Part shown: one piece after another, positions 1-9,601 of the stretch
How positions within the stretch are numbered: position 1 is the first letter of the stretch
Layout: the number at the start of each line of letters is the position of its first letter
From: Williamsoniiplasma luminosum
GTDB taxonomy: Bacteria; Bacillota_I; Bacilli_A; Mycoplasmatales; Mycoplasmataceae
Assembly (NCBI RefSeq): GCF_002803985.1
Contig: NZ_CP024963.1
Coordinates: forward strand, 868,001 to 932,000
Length of the DNA stretch: 64,000 nucleotides
Direction: 5' to 3'
Notes under the pieces: generated by a model
What the model was told of the DNA's origin: nothing
What the model saw: the letters and a program-made list of their open reading frames with translations, nothing else
Databases searched by the model: none
Position numbers and translations under genes: made by a program

Positions 1-1554
1 TTCTTCATTAATAATTTTAGTATCTGAATAGTATGAATGGAATTGTTTTGAAATTAATTGAATATATTCGCAAATTAAATGTGGAGTTTTATTTTTTGAA
101 GCAATTCGCACGATGTCTGAAAAATTATCCAAAGTGATCAATAATTGAATCTCTTTTTCATGATTTAACAATGTGGTTTTTTCAAATTTTGGTTGGATGT
201 TTTTTTCTTTTGCTTGATTTAGAATTGAATTACATCTCGCTGTTGCATATTGGGCATAATAAACTGGGTTTGAACTAGTTTTTTGTTGAATTAATCCAAT
301 GTCTAATTCCATATGTGATGAACTAGATTTTGAAGCTAACATATATCTTAAAGCGTCTTTTCCAACCAATTCAATTAAATCAACCATTCAAATGGCTGTC
401 CCTTTACGTTTAGACATTTTAAATTCTTGTCCGTCTTTAACAAGACGAACCATTTGACACATTTCAATATCTAAAATGTCTGGACGTGCTCCAAGTAAAG
501 CTAAACCAGCACGCATACGAGCGATGTAACCGTGGTGATCTCCACCTCAAACATTCACTAATTTATCAGCTTTTGTTCTTTCAATACGGATACGATGTGT
601 TGCTAAATCAGGCAGAATGTAAGTAAATGTTCCATCAGATTTGACTAAAACACGATCTTTGTCATCCCCAAAATCAGTTGTTCTTAATCAAAGCGCTCCA
701 TCTTTTTCATATGTTGCATTTTTTTCTTTATATAATTCAAGAGTTTTTTCAAGTTCATGTTTATCATACATTTCTTGTTCACTTGAATAATGTTCGATTT
801 CAACATCAAAATCTTTTAATTGTTGTTTGATAATATCCATGAAAAAGGCAACAGATTTGTATCGAAAAATATCATGTGCTTCTTGATCTAAAATTTGAGT
901 ATCTGTGAATTTAATATCTTTAAATTTATCCCCATATTCAGCCACAAACATTGTTGCAACTTCATCATATGCTTCACCCTTATAAGCAACACTTGGTAAT
1001 TCTGCTTTGACACCAATCATATTTAAATAATAAACAAAAACAGTGACAGCTAAAACGTTGATTTGATTTCCGGCATCATTTGTATAATATTCAGTTTGAA
1101 CATTAAAACCATCTTTTTCTCAAACGCGCTTTAAAGTATCTCCAGTCACAGCATTTCTTGCATGACCAAGATGTAATCAACCAGTTGGATTGGCAGAAAC
1201 TAACTCTAAATTAATGATGTAATTCTTTTGTTCATTTTGTCCATAATTATCTTTTTGGTTCATAATGTTCAAAATAATTGTTGATAATAAATCAGTTTTC
1301 ACTTCCACATTAATAAATCCAATTCCAGCAATTTTAACTGATGAATAATAATCTTTTTGACTTAATTTGTCTCCAATTATTGTTGCTAAATCTTTCGGAT
1401 TTTTGCCCATTTTTTTTGCAAGCATTAAAGCAATAGTTGTTGAAAAATGTCCATTTTCTTTCCCTTTGTTGATCTCGACAATGGGTTCGAGATCAACTTG
1501 CATTTCTTTTAGAATTTCGACTAAATCACTTCTAAAAATATCGATAACTTTCAT
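1..1554 (-). CDS. argS: Arginyl-tRNA synthetase (3' end outside window)
   Basis: Charges tRNA-Arg with arginine in the cytoplasm. The start at 1554 follows AAAAGGAG at good spacing. The N-terminal domain (residues 1 to about 110) is the ArgS-specific additional domain. It is followed by ELVSANPTG, a UGA-coded Trp and LHLGHARNA, which contains the class I HIGH signature at about residue 130. The frame stays open to the left edge, giving about 518 residues; the family is about 550, so only the extreme C-terminus is missing. UGA must be read as Trp throughout. It is separated from frr by about 80 bases and transcribed in the same direction. The identification is secure. Confidence 0.96.
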
Positions 1555-1636
1555 AATTCACTCCTTTTAAACATATAAATATTTTAACTCATATTATAAA
1601 GAAAAAACATTGTTCTACAATGTTTTCTTGGGTTTA

Positions 1637-2191
1637 TTAAATTGTTAACAAGTCTTTTTCTTTGGCTTTAGTTAAATCATCCAATTCTTTGATGTATTTA
1701 TCAGTTAAATGTTGAATGTCTTTTTCAACTCCTTTAATCACATCTTCAGAAACTTCTTTATCTTTTTTGACAAGATCAATTCCATCTCTTCGGGCATTTC
1801 TAATTCGAACTTTGTAGTGTTCCAATTCCTTAGTCACTTTTTTAACTAATTCTTTACGTAAATCTTCTGTTAGGGTTGGGATTTTAATTCTCACAACTTC
1901 AGCATCTGAAACTGGATTTAATCCTAAATCAGCCTTATGAATTCCACCAACAATTTCAGAAACCATGTTGCGATCGTATGGTTTAACCACAATCAAATGG
2001 TGTTCTGGGGTTGTAATTTGGGCTGTTTGATTAAGGGGAGTCATGGTTCCATAATAATTAATCAAAACTGTGTCTAACATGCTTGCATTAGCTCTTCCAG
2101 TTCTTACTTTTCCTAAATAATCTACTCATGCTTGAATAGTTTGTTTCATATCTTTTTCAACGTCATTTAAGACTTTTGTTGTTTCTATCAT
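1637..2191 (-). CDS. frr: Ribosome recycling factor
   Basis: Splits post-termination ribosomes together with EF-G. The protein has 184 residues, the usual family length. Its N-terminus reads [19 protein letters not shown] and contains [15 protein letters not shown], the conserved RRF signature; the C-terminus is the lysine-rich helical hairpin. The start at 2191 has AAGGAGA eight bases upstream; a downstream Met at 2080 would cut off conserved residues. It lies 10 bases after pyrH, the classical pyrH-frr pairing, so the two are almost certainly co-transcribed. Confidence 0.97.
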
Positions 2192-2201
2192 TTCTTTCTC
2201 C

Positions 2202-2915
2202 TTATTTAATAATTGTTGATTCTAATTGATTATTCATCACTTTAACAATGTTGTTTTCACCTTGCATGTCAAAAACTTCGATTTGCAAATTAGCATCTTT
2301 GGCTAAAGTGGCGGCTGTTAAATCCATCACTCTTAAATTTTTATCCGCCACTTCTTTGTGAGTTAGTTCTTTAAACATTTTTGCTTGGGGGTTGTGTTTA
2401 GGATCTGATTCATAAACTCCAGCCACACCATTTTTGGCCATCAATAAAGCATCAGCACCAATTTCAATCGCTCTAATTGTTGAAGCTGTATCAGTTGTAA
2501 AATAACTGAATCCAGTTCCACCGACAAAAATTAAAACATATCCTTCTTTTAATTTTTGACGTGCTTCTTTAAAATTATATGAAACTGTCACAGTTTTTAA
2601 TTCTAACGATGCATAGACTTCAACTTTCGGAAAACCTAAACGGTTTAAGGTTCCGGCCAAGGCCAAACCATTCATATAGGTGGCCATCATTCCCATATAA
2701 TCACCTTCAATTTGTGGTAAACCAAGATCAAGACCTAATTTTCCTCTTCAGATATTCCCCCCACCAATGACAACACCAATTTCCAAACCTTGTTTGCTTA
2801 GTTCGATAATTTGTTGACTAACTGATTCTAAAGCATGTTTATCATAGATTTCATCATCGCTTTTTAAGGCTTCTCCACTTAATTTAAGTAAAATTCTTTT
2901 ATATTTTAAGCTCAT
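2202..2915 (-). CDS. pyrH: Uridylate kinase
   Basis: Phosphorylates UMP to UDP in pyrimidine nucleotide synthesis. The protein has 237 residues. It starts MSLKYKRILLKLSGEAL, a typical amino-acid-kinase start, followed by IGVVIGGGNIWRG, and later FVGGTGFSYFTTDTAS and LLMAKNGVAGVYESDP, the nucleotide and UMP binding segments of bacterial PyrH. The start at 2915 has AGGAG close upstream. It heads a two-gene unit with frr. A terminator to the right separates it from the rpsB-tsf operon. Confidence 0.97.
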
Positions 2916-2981
2916 TTAACTCCTCTTCATTATTTATATTATAACAATAATTAAGGCTATTTAACTATTGATTCATGCACA

Positions 2982-3008
2982 CAAAATAAAAAGGGCGCTG
3001 CCCTTTTT
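2982..3008 (-). terminator. Terminator of the rpsB-tsf operon
   Basis: AAAAGGGC and GCCCTTTT pair around a 3-base loop and are followed by a T-rich run on the minus strand, directly after the gene ending at 3021. Confidence 0.85.
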
Positions 3009-3020
3009 GCCTATTTAAGC

Positions 3021-3668
3021 TTATTTTCTTTTAATTAAAGCTTTGAAATATTCGTCTTCATTTCCATCTTCAACTTTGTGTCCAGTTAATTCTGAATATT
3101 TAACAATTCACACACCAAAAGCAGAATTTAAACTGAATTTTTGACGTCTATAACTTCTTTTACCTTGTACATAATTGATATATACTGCATTTTTAGAATC
3201 ATCTTTGATGATTTTTAAAATTTTAGAATAATCAATTTTTTCACCAATGAAAAGAATTGATTCATCTGTCAATGAGATGGCAAATTTATTTATACCAAAT
3301 CAAATGAAAATCATTAATCCAACTAAAGTTATAAATCCAGCTGCATAAATTCCAATCATAATTCCTAGTAAATTGTTTTCAATATTAAGAACTTCTTTTT
3401 GGGTGTACATCACGATTCCTGTAATTCCTAAAATGGTAACCACAAGCGAAATTGCAATCATTAAATAAATCATTAACGAACTGCGAATGCTAGTTTCTGA
3501 TTTTCTTTGTTTGAATTGAAACAAGTAGTAAATAAATGCTCCAATAATAATCAATGATGCACATAGTAAAATAATTCCCATTGCCAATAATGGCGTTTGG
3601 TGTTCAGAAATATCTGCCAATAGATGATTAGATTTTAAGTTTTTTAAACTAAATAGGTTTGAGTTCAT
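3021..3668 (-). CDS. Membrane protein of unknown function, third gene of the rpsB operon
   Basis: The protein has 215 residues and is readable through one UGA Trp codon. Three hydrophobic segments lie at about residues 27-49, 64-87 and 100-125. A soluble C-terminal part of about 90 residues follows (ISLTDESILFIGEKIDYSKI onward, ending EYFKALIKRK). I do not recognise a family. The start lies one base after the tsf stop, and its GGAGG ribosome site is inside the end of tsf, so translation is probably coupled to tsf. It is the last gene before the terminator. Any link to translation is suggested only by position. Confidence 0.8.
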
Positions 3669-3669
3669 G

Positions 3670-4569
3670 TTAGTTTCCTCCGTTTAATTGTGCCGCCACT
3701 TCACTTGCGAAATCAGCGACAATTTTTTCAATTCCTTCACCAACTTCATAACGAACCATTTCTTTTAATGAAACATTTTTAGCTTTTAAAAATTCTCCAA
3801 CTTTAAATTTTTCATCAATAACAAATTGTTGGTCTGCTAAGTTAATATCAGCTAAACGTTTTGATAATTTTCCTTGTAAAATTCCATGTAAAACATTTTC
3901 AGGTTTTCCTTGTAATTTTGGATCTTCTTTAGCGTTTTCAGTAATGATATGTAATTCAGCATCTTTAAATTCAACTGGCACTTCATTAATTGTACGGTAT
4001 TTTGGAGCCATCGCAGCGACATGCATCGCCACATTGTAAGCATCAGCACTATCCATTTTTCCTTCGAAATCTAATAAGACTGAAACACGACTGTTTGCAT
4101 GGTTATAAAAACTGATTGTGTGATTTGGTTTAATTTCAATTAATTCAAATCTTCTTAATTCAATTTTTTCTCCAATTGTTGCTGTCGCGTGAATTAAAGC
4201 TTCTTTAATTGACATTCCTTTAGCAATTTTGATTTCATGTGCTTGTTCAACTGTGTTGACATTTGCTTGTAATAAAGCATCAGCAATATCATCAATTAAA
4301 GCTAAAAAATCTTTATTTTTAGCAACAAAATCAGTTTCTGAATTTACTTCAAGAATAATTGCATATTTATCGTTTTGTTTGGCAATAGTTACACCTTCAG
4401 CAGCTACTCGATCAGATTTTTTAGCAGCTTTTGCTAAACCATTTTCTCTTAATCAAATAATTGCTTCATCAATATCATTGTTAGTTGCTTCTAAAGCATT
4501 TTTAGCATCCATCATTCCTGCTTGAGTGATGTCACGTAATTCTTTTATTTTTTTTACATCAATAGCCAT
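3670..4569 (-). CDS. tsf: Elongation factor Ts
   Basis: Guanine nucleotide exchange factor for EF-Tu. The protein has 299 residues, full family length. The N-terminal UBA-like domain ([20 protein letters not shown], then [17 protein letters not shown]) and the core segment [14 protein letters not shown] are textbook EF-Ts. The start at 4569 has a weak purine-rich site. It follows rpsB by 13 bases, the conserved rpsB-tsf order. Confidence 0.98.
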
Positions 4570-4582
4570 AAATATCCTCTAA

Positions 4583-5449
4583 TTATTCCTTACCATCTTT
4601 ATCTGGTCTTGGTTTTCAAGTTCTTTTGAAATCGCCATCTTTTTTAAAGTCGCCATCTCTTTTGAATTCACCATCTCTTTTGTAGTATGGTCTTCTTCCT
4701 TGTTCTTCGCCTTCTTCTCTTGGTTTAAAAGTCACAACAGTTTTTAAAGCTGAAGGAACCATTGTCAAGTTAGTTGCTGCTGCAAAAGTATCAACAAAAT
4801 TGTTTACAATAATGTTGATTGATTCTGCCATATCATCATTGGCCGGAACTGGAATACTTACCATGTCTGGGTCCATATTTGTATCAACAAGCGCGATCAC
4901 TGGGATGTTTAATTTCATTGCTTCCTTAACTGCAATTTCATCAGTTTTAGGATCAACAACAACTAAGACAGCTGGTAATTTACGCATTTGCTTAATTCCA
5001 CCTAAAGTTCTTTCAAGTTTTGCTTTTTCTTTTAAGATTCCGATTTGTTCTTTTTTAGTTCTTAAAGCTAATTTTCCATCAGCTTCTTCTTTTTCAATAA
5101 TTCATAAAGCTTTAATTCTTGATGAAATAGTTTTCATGTTGGTTAAAGTTCCACCTAATCAACGTTCATTTACATAGAAATTTCCTGAACGTAAAGCAGC
5201 TTCTTTAACTGCTAATTTAGCAGTTTTTTTTGTTCCCACAAACAAGATGTTTCCACCTTGTTTAGCGATAGTTTCAATTAATCCATTAGCAACTGCTAAT
5301 TGATCCATTGTTTTTTGTAAATCAATAATGTGATTTTTTTTGTTTACTCCAAAAATGTACGGTGCCATTTTTGGATTTCAACGTTTTGTTTGGTGTCCGT
5401 ATTGAACACCTGCTTGAGATAATTCTTCTCTTGTTAAAATTTGTGACAT
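4583..5449 (-). CDS. rpsB: Ribosomal protein S2 with charged repeat tail
   Basis: A small-subunit ribosomal protein of 288 residues. The S2 core begins MSQILTREELSQAGVQYGHQ and includes WNPKMAPYIFGVNKKNHIIDL, LFVGTKKTAKLAV and LPAVLVVVDPKTDEIAVKEA. The last 40 or so residues go beyond the usual end of S2 and consist of DGEFKR/DGDFKK-type units after a GEEQGRRPYYKR linker; this tail is unusual (see findings). The start at 5449 has AAAGGGGAC upstream. It is the first gene of the rpsB-tsf operon. Confidence 0.97.
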
Positions 5450-5597
5450 ATTATGTCCCCTTTCGTTATTCTTCCAAATAGTTCGAACATCAATCACCCT
5501 TTTTATTAAATTTGGGCACTAGATCAATGAATTCCTAAGTGTGTTTGTATATATCTGTTCAGTCATACACAATAAAATTATTATAACCCAAATAATC
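5450..5597 (-). promoter_or_regulatory. rpsB upstream region
   Basis: About 145 bases without a gene. On the minus strand it holds AT-rich promoter-like sequence (a TATATACA stretch near 5550) and a leader of about 100 bases before the rpsB start. I see no certain S2 leader fold. Confidence 0.35.
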
Positions 5598-5627
5598 AAA
5601 AAAAGCCCTTTAATTTGAGCTTTTTTA
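5598..5627 (-). terminator. Terminator after pepV
   Basis: On the minus strand AAGCTC and GGGCTT pair around an A/T loop, followed by seven T, eight bases beyond the pepV stop. Confidence 0.7.
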
Positions 5628-5634
5628 GCAATTT

Positions 5635-6987
5635 TTATTTAGTTAAAAGCACGATTGCTTTAGTATAAATTTCAAGCATTTTTTCTAAATCTTCAATTGG
5701 AACATTTTCATTATAGGCATGCATAGTTGAACGATTAATATCAAATTCAGCCCCAAATGCAACAAGTCCTGGCATCGCTTTAGCATAAGTTCCACCCCCA
5801 ATTGCTAGGGGTTGAGATTTTAAATCTCCAGTTACTTCTTGATAAACTTTCATAATTTTTTGCACCATTTCAGATTCTTTTGGCACATAAACTGAATCTT
5901 CAACTGCCATCACTTCTGAAGTTAAACCATATTTTTTAATTTCTTCAGTAATTTTTGGAATGAATTTTTCTTTTGGTTCAGTGAACACCGGCACTCGATA
6001 GTTAAATGCTAATCTTTGTTTACCGTTTTCGATCTCAATGATTCCTAAATTTTGGGTTAAAACTCCAGTTTCATCTTCGATATTGGGGAATACTTGAGAA
6101 AAATTGTGATTATTGTGAATATGTTCACACATAAAATCAACGATTTTATGTTTAATTCCGACATTTTTCATTGCTTGAAATAAATGTGTTGCTGCATTCA
6201 CACCAAGTCAAGGTAAAGATCCATGACCAGATTTTCCTTTAACCATTAAAAGACCATTTTTGCGTTCGGTTTTAATCCCGTTTTTATTTAAATCTGCTTC
6301 AATTTCTGCTTCTTTTGGTCCTTTGTAACTGATGTAATCAGCCACAACATTGTAAGCTTCTCCACCTTTAATTTCAAAATCAGTTGGATGTGTTCCGTGC
6401 ATATCTAAGTCCACAATTCATTTTTCAGCATAAACCACAGGGAATTCACCATCAGGAACATATCCAGCTGTTGCGACTCCAAAATCAGCAATGTAAGCAC
6501 GAATTGATTCTCAAGTTGTTTCTTCGGTTAAACCAAAAATCATACGAATTTTATATTTATCACTTTGGAAATTGTTATCTTTTAAATATTTAAGACCATA
6601 AAGGTTCATCATTGTTGGACCTTTATCATCAAATGAACCACGTCCAAATAATTTTCCATCTTTAACTAATGGTTCGAATGGAGGTGTTGTTCATTCTTCA
6701 ATATTTCCTGTTGGAACAACATCTAAATGACAAAGAATAACAAATAATTCTTTGTCATCATCACCATAATCTAAAAAACCATAACGATTTTCAGGATCTT
6801 GATAAGTTTTAAAACCAAGTTCGTTTCCTAACTTGATCATGTAATCTAAAACTTCTTTGGTTCCTTCTCCATATGGAGCTTTTGGTTTGGCTTCGGTTTT
6901 AAAAGATTTAATTTTAATTAATTCTTTTGTTTTTTCTAATGCTAATGGAAAGTAATTTTCCATTAGCTGTTGCATGTTAATTTTCAT
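5635..6987 (-). CDS. pepV: M20 family dipeptidase, PepV-like
   Basis: A cytoplasmic zinc dipeptidase that completes digestion of imported peptides. With the ATG at 6987 the protein has 450 residues (PepV proteins are about 470). The metal-site segments are visible: VILCHLDVVPTG near residue 85, GRGSFDDKGP with its bridging Asp, and GLTEETTW with the catalytic Glu; KGKSGHGSLP belongs to the lid domain and AIGGGTYAKAMPG to the C-terminal metal site. An in-frame GTG at 6999 would add four residues; I prefer the ATG. Together with Opp and PepO in this window it forms a peptide-use route. Confidence 0.9.
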
Positions 6988-7055
6988 AGTAAATACCACT
7001 TTTTTTCTATCTTTACTTCTAATTATAAATCTTAAAAGTGGTAATTTTAATAGTT

Positions 7056-7976
7056 TTATTTGATGTTTCTAACTTTTTTCACCAAATCATAGGCTGCATT
7101 GATCTTGGCCATCTTCTCTTTTGCTTGATGTGAATCGTTTTTATCTGGGTGGTATTCCATGGCAAGTTGACGATATTTGGTTTTCAATTCTTGATCAGAA
7201 ATTTGTTCATCAACACCAAGTGTTTTATATGCTTTTCCAAGTTCGCTCGCTTGTTCATTGAAGTTATATGATTGTTGATTTTGTTCAGATTGATTAAATG
7301 AAGAATTGGTATATCTGATTCTGTTAATGTCTGCATATAATTGTTGAATAATAATTTGGACATCATTGTTTAAATTCATGTAAAATTCTTCAATTTTTTG
7401 ATGCAAAAAATGTTTGTAATCATTGTTTTGTTGACCATGAATAATTTTTTGCGGATCTTCTTCTAAGACATTACCAATGATTGCAGGAATAATTTTTTGA
7501 ATATAACAATTAACCATTTGTTCTTGAAAGACATCTAAAAATAGATTGTAATATAGTAATAAAAAATCAATTGCTCGTTGTGATTGCGGTAAATTGATTT
7601 TATCAAAAGCAATTAGTAAATTTCTTTCTTGTTCAATTCAATACTTCATAAAATTTTCTTCATAATGTTTTAAAGTTAATAAAATCAGGTCGATTTTTTT
7701 ACTACTAATATTCTTTTTGATTAATCAAGATTTGATTTCATTATAGTCACTGAAAAACGGAAACACATTAAAAACTTCTTCAATTCCGTAAAAGGGAATT
7801 TGATGAGTTTTTTGGACTCTTTGAAATCAAATCATTTTGTTTTTTTCAAAAACATCAAATGTTCGATCACCTTTTGCCCCTCGTTTTCCTCGTGATTTTT
7901 TATACCAAAAACCACCTGATGATGAAAAAACAGAAATTATTGCAAAGATGATAAGAAAGATAAATATATTGTTCAT
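7056..7976 (-). CDS. Membrane-anchored protein with C-terminal J domain
   Basis: The protein has 306 residues. The N-terminus (MNNIFIFLIIFAIISVF) is a single membrane anchor, followed by a GRKR-type basic stretch, a helical middle of about 190 residues, and a J domain at the C-terminus (about 240-306: AYKTLGVDEQISDQELK, YRQLAMEYHPDKN, AKINAAYDLVKK). The HPD motif that stimulates DnaK is intact. The layout, anchor first and J domain last, resembles DjlA rather than DnaJ; there is no G/F region or zinc finger. It probably recruits DnaK to the membrane. The start at 7976 is the only one that includes the anchor. Confidence 0.8.
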
Positions 7977-8002
7977 AAAAATATTTTACCTTAAAATTAG
8001 GT

Positions 8003-8030
8003 AAAAAAAATAGCCGATATGGGCTATTTT
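8003..8030 (-). terminator. Terminator of the rplU-prp-rpmA operon
   Basis: AATAGCC pairs with GGGCTATT around a short loop, with eight T following on the minus strand. The stem overlaps the rpmA stop codon. Confidence 0.85.
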
Positions 8031-8323
8031 GATTCTTGCATCACAACTTTAACTCTAGTACGTCCTTTGTTAAATCTTTCGTATTTGACAATTCCTGACA
8101 CTAAAGCAAATAATGTATCATCTCCACCACGACCAACATTTTGTCCTGGGTGAATTTTTGTTCCACGTTGTCTAAAAATAATTGATCCTGCATTAGCAAA
8201 TTGTCCATCAGCTTTTTTAGCTCCTAGACGTTTTGATTCTGAGTCACGACCGTTTTTAGTTGACCCTACTCCTTTTTTAGAAGCAAAGAACTGTAAACCT
8301 AATAAATATTTAAATTTCATCAT
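8024..8323 (-). CDS. rpmA: Ribosomal protein L27 (with cleavable N-terminus)
   Basis: A large-subunit protein whose N-terminus reaches the peptidyl transferase centre. The protein has 99 residues: [13 protein letters not shown] followed by [21 protein letters not shown], the L27 core. The [10 protein letters not shown] junction matches the Firmicutes L27 pre-sequence removed by Prp, which is encoded immediately upstream. The first of two adjacent Met codons (8323) is preferred because AAGGAGG, inside the end of prp, sits ten bases upstream. Cleavage is inferred from the known family. Confidence 0.97.
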   Translation of the reverse strand: MMKFKYLLGLQFFASKKGVGSTKNGRDSESKRLGAKKADGQFANAGSIIFRQRGTKIHPGQNVGRGGDDTLFALVSGIVKYERFNKGRTRVKVVMQESK

Positions 8324-8325
8324 AA

Positions 8326-8637
8326 CTAACGAACCTCCTTTAATTCTACATTTTTTGGATATTGAGCAATGATTGTTGCTAATTGAATTTTTAACATTTC
8401 AAACATCGTTTGAATTTGTTGATTACTATTTTTAAGTTTTAATTCAATTCAATTGTCATCCACAATAATTTCAATATCATTTTCAAATTTTTGATCAAAA
8501 GCATTTAAGGCTCCATTGATGATTCCACTGATTGCTGCACAAACTAAATCTTGTCCATATTCACCAGCTAAAGCATGTCCTGTTAGCTCAATACTTTTGT
8601 ATTCATTATTGTGATAAGTTATTTTTATTTTAACCAT
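8326..8637 (-). CDS. prp: Ribosomal-processing cysteine protease Prp
   Basis: Removes the N-terminal extension of L27 before it joins the ribosome. The protein has 103 residues, complete only when a UGA in the middle is read as Trp. It shows the family's active-site pattern [18 protein letters not shown], with His near residue 22 and Cys near 34. It sits between rplU and rpmA as in Firmicutes. Its stop precedes the rpmA start by two bases, so translation is probably coupled. Confidence 0.93.
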
Positions 8638-8657
8638 CTTATCACTCCTTTACGAAA

Positions 8658-8960
8658 TTATTTAGCAATAATTTCGTCGATTTTTACTTTTGTGTATGGT
8701 TGTCTGTGACCATAAACTTTATTAACATTTTTCTTTGGGTGGTATCTAATAACACGGATTTTTTTATCTTTTCCATGTTTTAGAATTGTCCCCATTACTT
8801 TAGCACCCTTGATAGTTGGGCTACCAATTGTTCCATCGATCATCAATACTTCGTCAAAAGCAATTTTTGAATCAACTTCACCTGTTAATAATTCCACAAA
8901 AATTTCTTGTCCTGGTTCAACTTTAATTTGTTTTCCACCAGTTTTAATAATTGCAAACAT
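8658..8960 (-). CDS. rplU: Ribosomal protein L21
   Basis: A large-subunit ribosomal protein of 100 residues, normal length. Starts MFAIIKTGGKQIKVEPGQEI and contains RVIRYHPKKNVNKVYGHRQP, the conserved C-terminal signature. The start at 8960 has AGGAGG-like GGAGGAAA upstream. It heads the rplU-prp-rpmA operon and is preceded by a structured leader. Confidence 0.98.
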   Translation of the reverse strand: MFAIIKTGGKQIKVEPGQEIFVELLTGEVDSKIAFDEVLMIDGTIGSPTIKGAKVMGTILKHGKDKKIRVIRYHPKKNVNKVYGHRQPYTKVKIDEIIAK

Positions 8961-9075
8961 TATTTTTCCTCCAGTCTAGACTCGCCTTTGCATGTGAGAA
9001 TTAACTTCTACTTGAAACATGCTTTTAAGAGCGGTTGAAACTTTTTAAGATTTCAACTTAATATATAATACACTT
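8961..9075 (-). promoter_or_regulatory. Candidate L21 leader RNA
   Basis: About 110 bases between an AT-rich promoter region (TATATT-like near 9060-9070) and rplU. On the minus strand GTTGAAA and TTTCAAC form a hairpin. A second complex region follows (AAGCATGTTTCAAGT, then TTCTCACATGC, with CATGT/ACATG able to pair). Its place and size fit the known Firmicutes L21 leader, but I cannot confirm the consensus without a covariance search. Confidence 0.5.
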
Positions 9076-9128
9076 TTTTTCATAAAAATGTTTATTATAT
9101 TGGATTTTATTTAGGTTTTTCGGGTAGA

Positions 9129-9157
9129 AAGGCTCACGATGTGAGCCTTTATTTTTT
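9129..9157. terminator. Hairpin downstream of tRNA-Arg
   Basis: AAAGGCTCAC and GTGAGCCTTT form a ten-pair stem with a 3-base loop. The T-rich side lies on the plus strand (TTTATTTTTT), but the stem also directly follows the 3' end of the minus-strand tRNA gene. It may end both directions. Confidence 0.6.
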
Positions 9158-9163
9158 CAATTT

Positions 9164-9240
9164 TGGCGTCCATAGGGAGAATCAAACTTCCGACCTACAG
9201 CTTAGGAGGCTGTTGCTCTATTCAACTGAGCTATATGGAC
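9164..9240 (-). tRNA. tRNA-Arg (anticodon CCT)
   Basis: 77 bases including an encoded 3' CCA. The acceptor arms GTCCATA and TATGGAC pair fully. The D arm contains AGCTCAGTTGAATAGAGC. The anticodon stem ACAGC/GCTGT holds the loop CTCCTAA with anticodon CCT, which reads AGG. The T arm contains the TTTGATTC variant of the usual TTCGA loop. No other tRNA is evident in the window. Confidence 0.94.
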
Positions 9241-9244
9241 ATAT

Positions 9245-9266
9245 AAAAAGGCAAAAGCCTTTTTTG
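9245..9266 (-). terminator. Terminator after the small peptide gene
   Basis: AAAAAGGC pairs with GCCTTTTT around an AAAA loop, directly after the stop at 9270 and just before the tRNA gene. Confidence 0.8.
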
Positions 9267-9269
9267 ATT

Positions 9270-9581
9270 TTAAAGAATATCGTGTGGTTGGTCAATTGGT
9301 TGCACATCATGATGATGTGTAATTACTTCAGGCACATAAACACTTGGTGCTTCGTGCATTTTTGCTTCAATTTCTTTGGTGTTATCTCAACTAACATCAG
9401 ATGCTTTAGATTTAACATGACCTTTAACGTCATCTTTATGTCCAAAGGAAATAATTGCATTAAAAATTCCACCAATAAATTGAATTCCAACTTCCAAGAG
9501 CGCAGCTATACCTCCTAATAAAGCGCCTGTAATATGCCCTCCACTCGTACTCTTAAGTTCTTGTTTTGTAAGTTCCCTCAC
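9270..9581 (-). CDS. Small secreted-peptide candidate with double-glycine leader
   Basis: The protein has 103 residues from the GTG at 9581 (or 106 from a second GTG at 9590). AGGGGTGAT, a strong Shine-Dalgarno, fits the inner GTG. The N-terminus MRELTKQELKSTSGG looks like a double-glycine leader of class II bacteriocins and related peptides. Just after it comes a glycine-rich hydrophobic stretch (HITGALLGGIAALLEVGIQ, FIGGIFNAIISFG), then a polar, His-rich C-terminus (VITHHHDVQPIDQPHDIL). One UGA Trp is needed. It follows rsmI by 20 bases, so the two are probably co-transcribed. No C39 peptidase transporter is in the window. Function is inferred from the leader only. Confidence 0.65.
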
Positions 9582-9601
9582 TTTTATCACCCCTATATAG
9601 A

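Noticed and set aside
8985-9060. A second tRNA or T-box in the rplU leader
   Set aside because: No acceptor stem, anticodon arm or T-box consensus could be drawn; position and size fit an L21 leader better.
9141-9518. Plus-strand open frame over tRNA-Arg and the small peptide gene
   Set aside because: It crosses a tRNA gene and a terminator and lacks a ribosome site.
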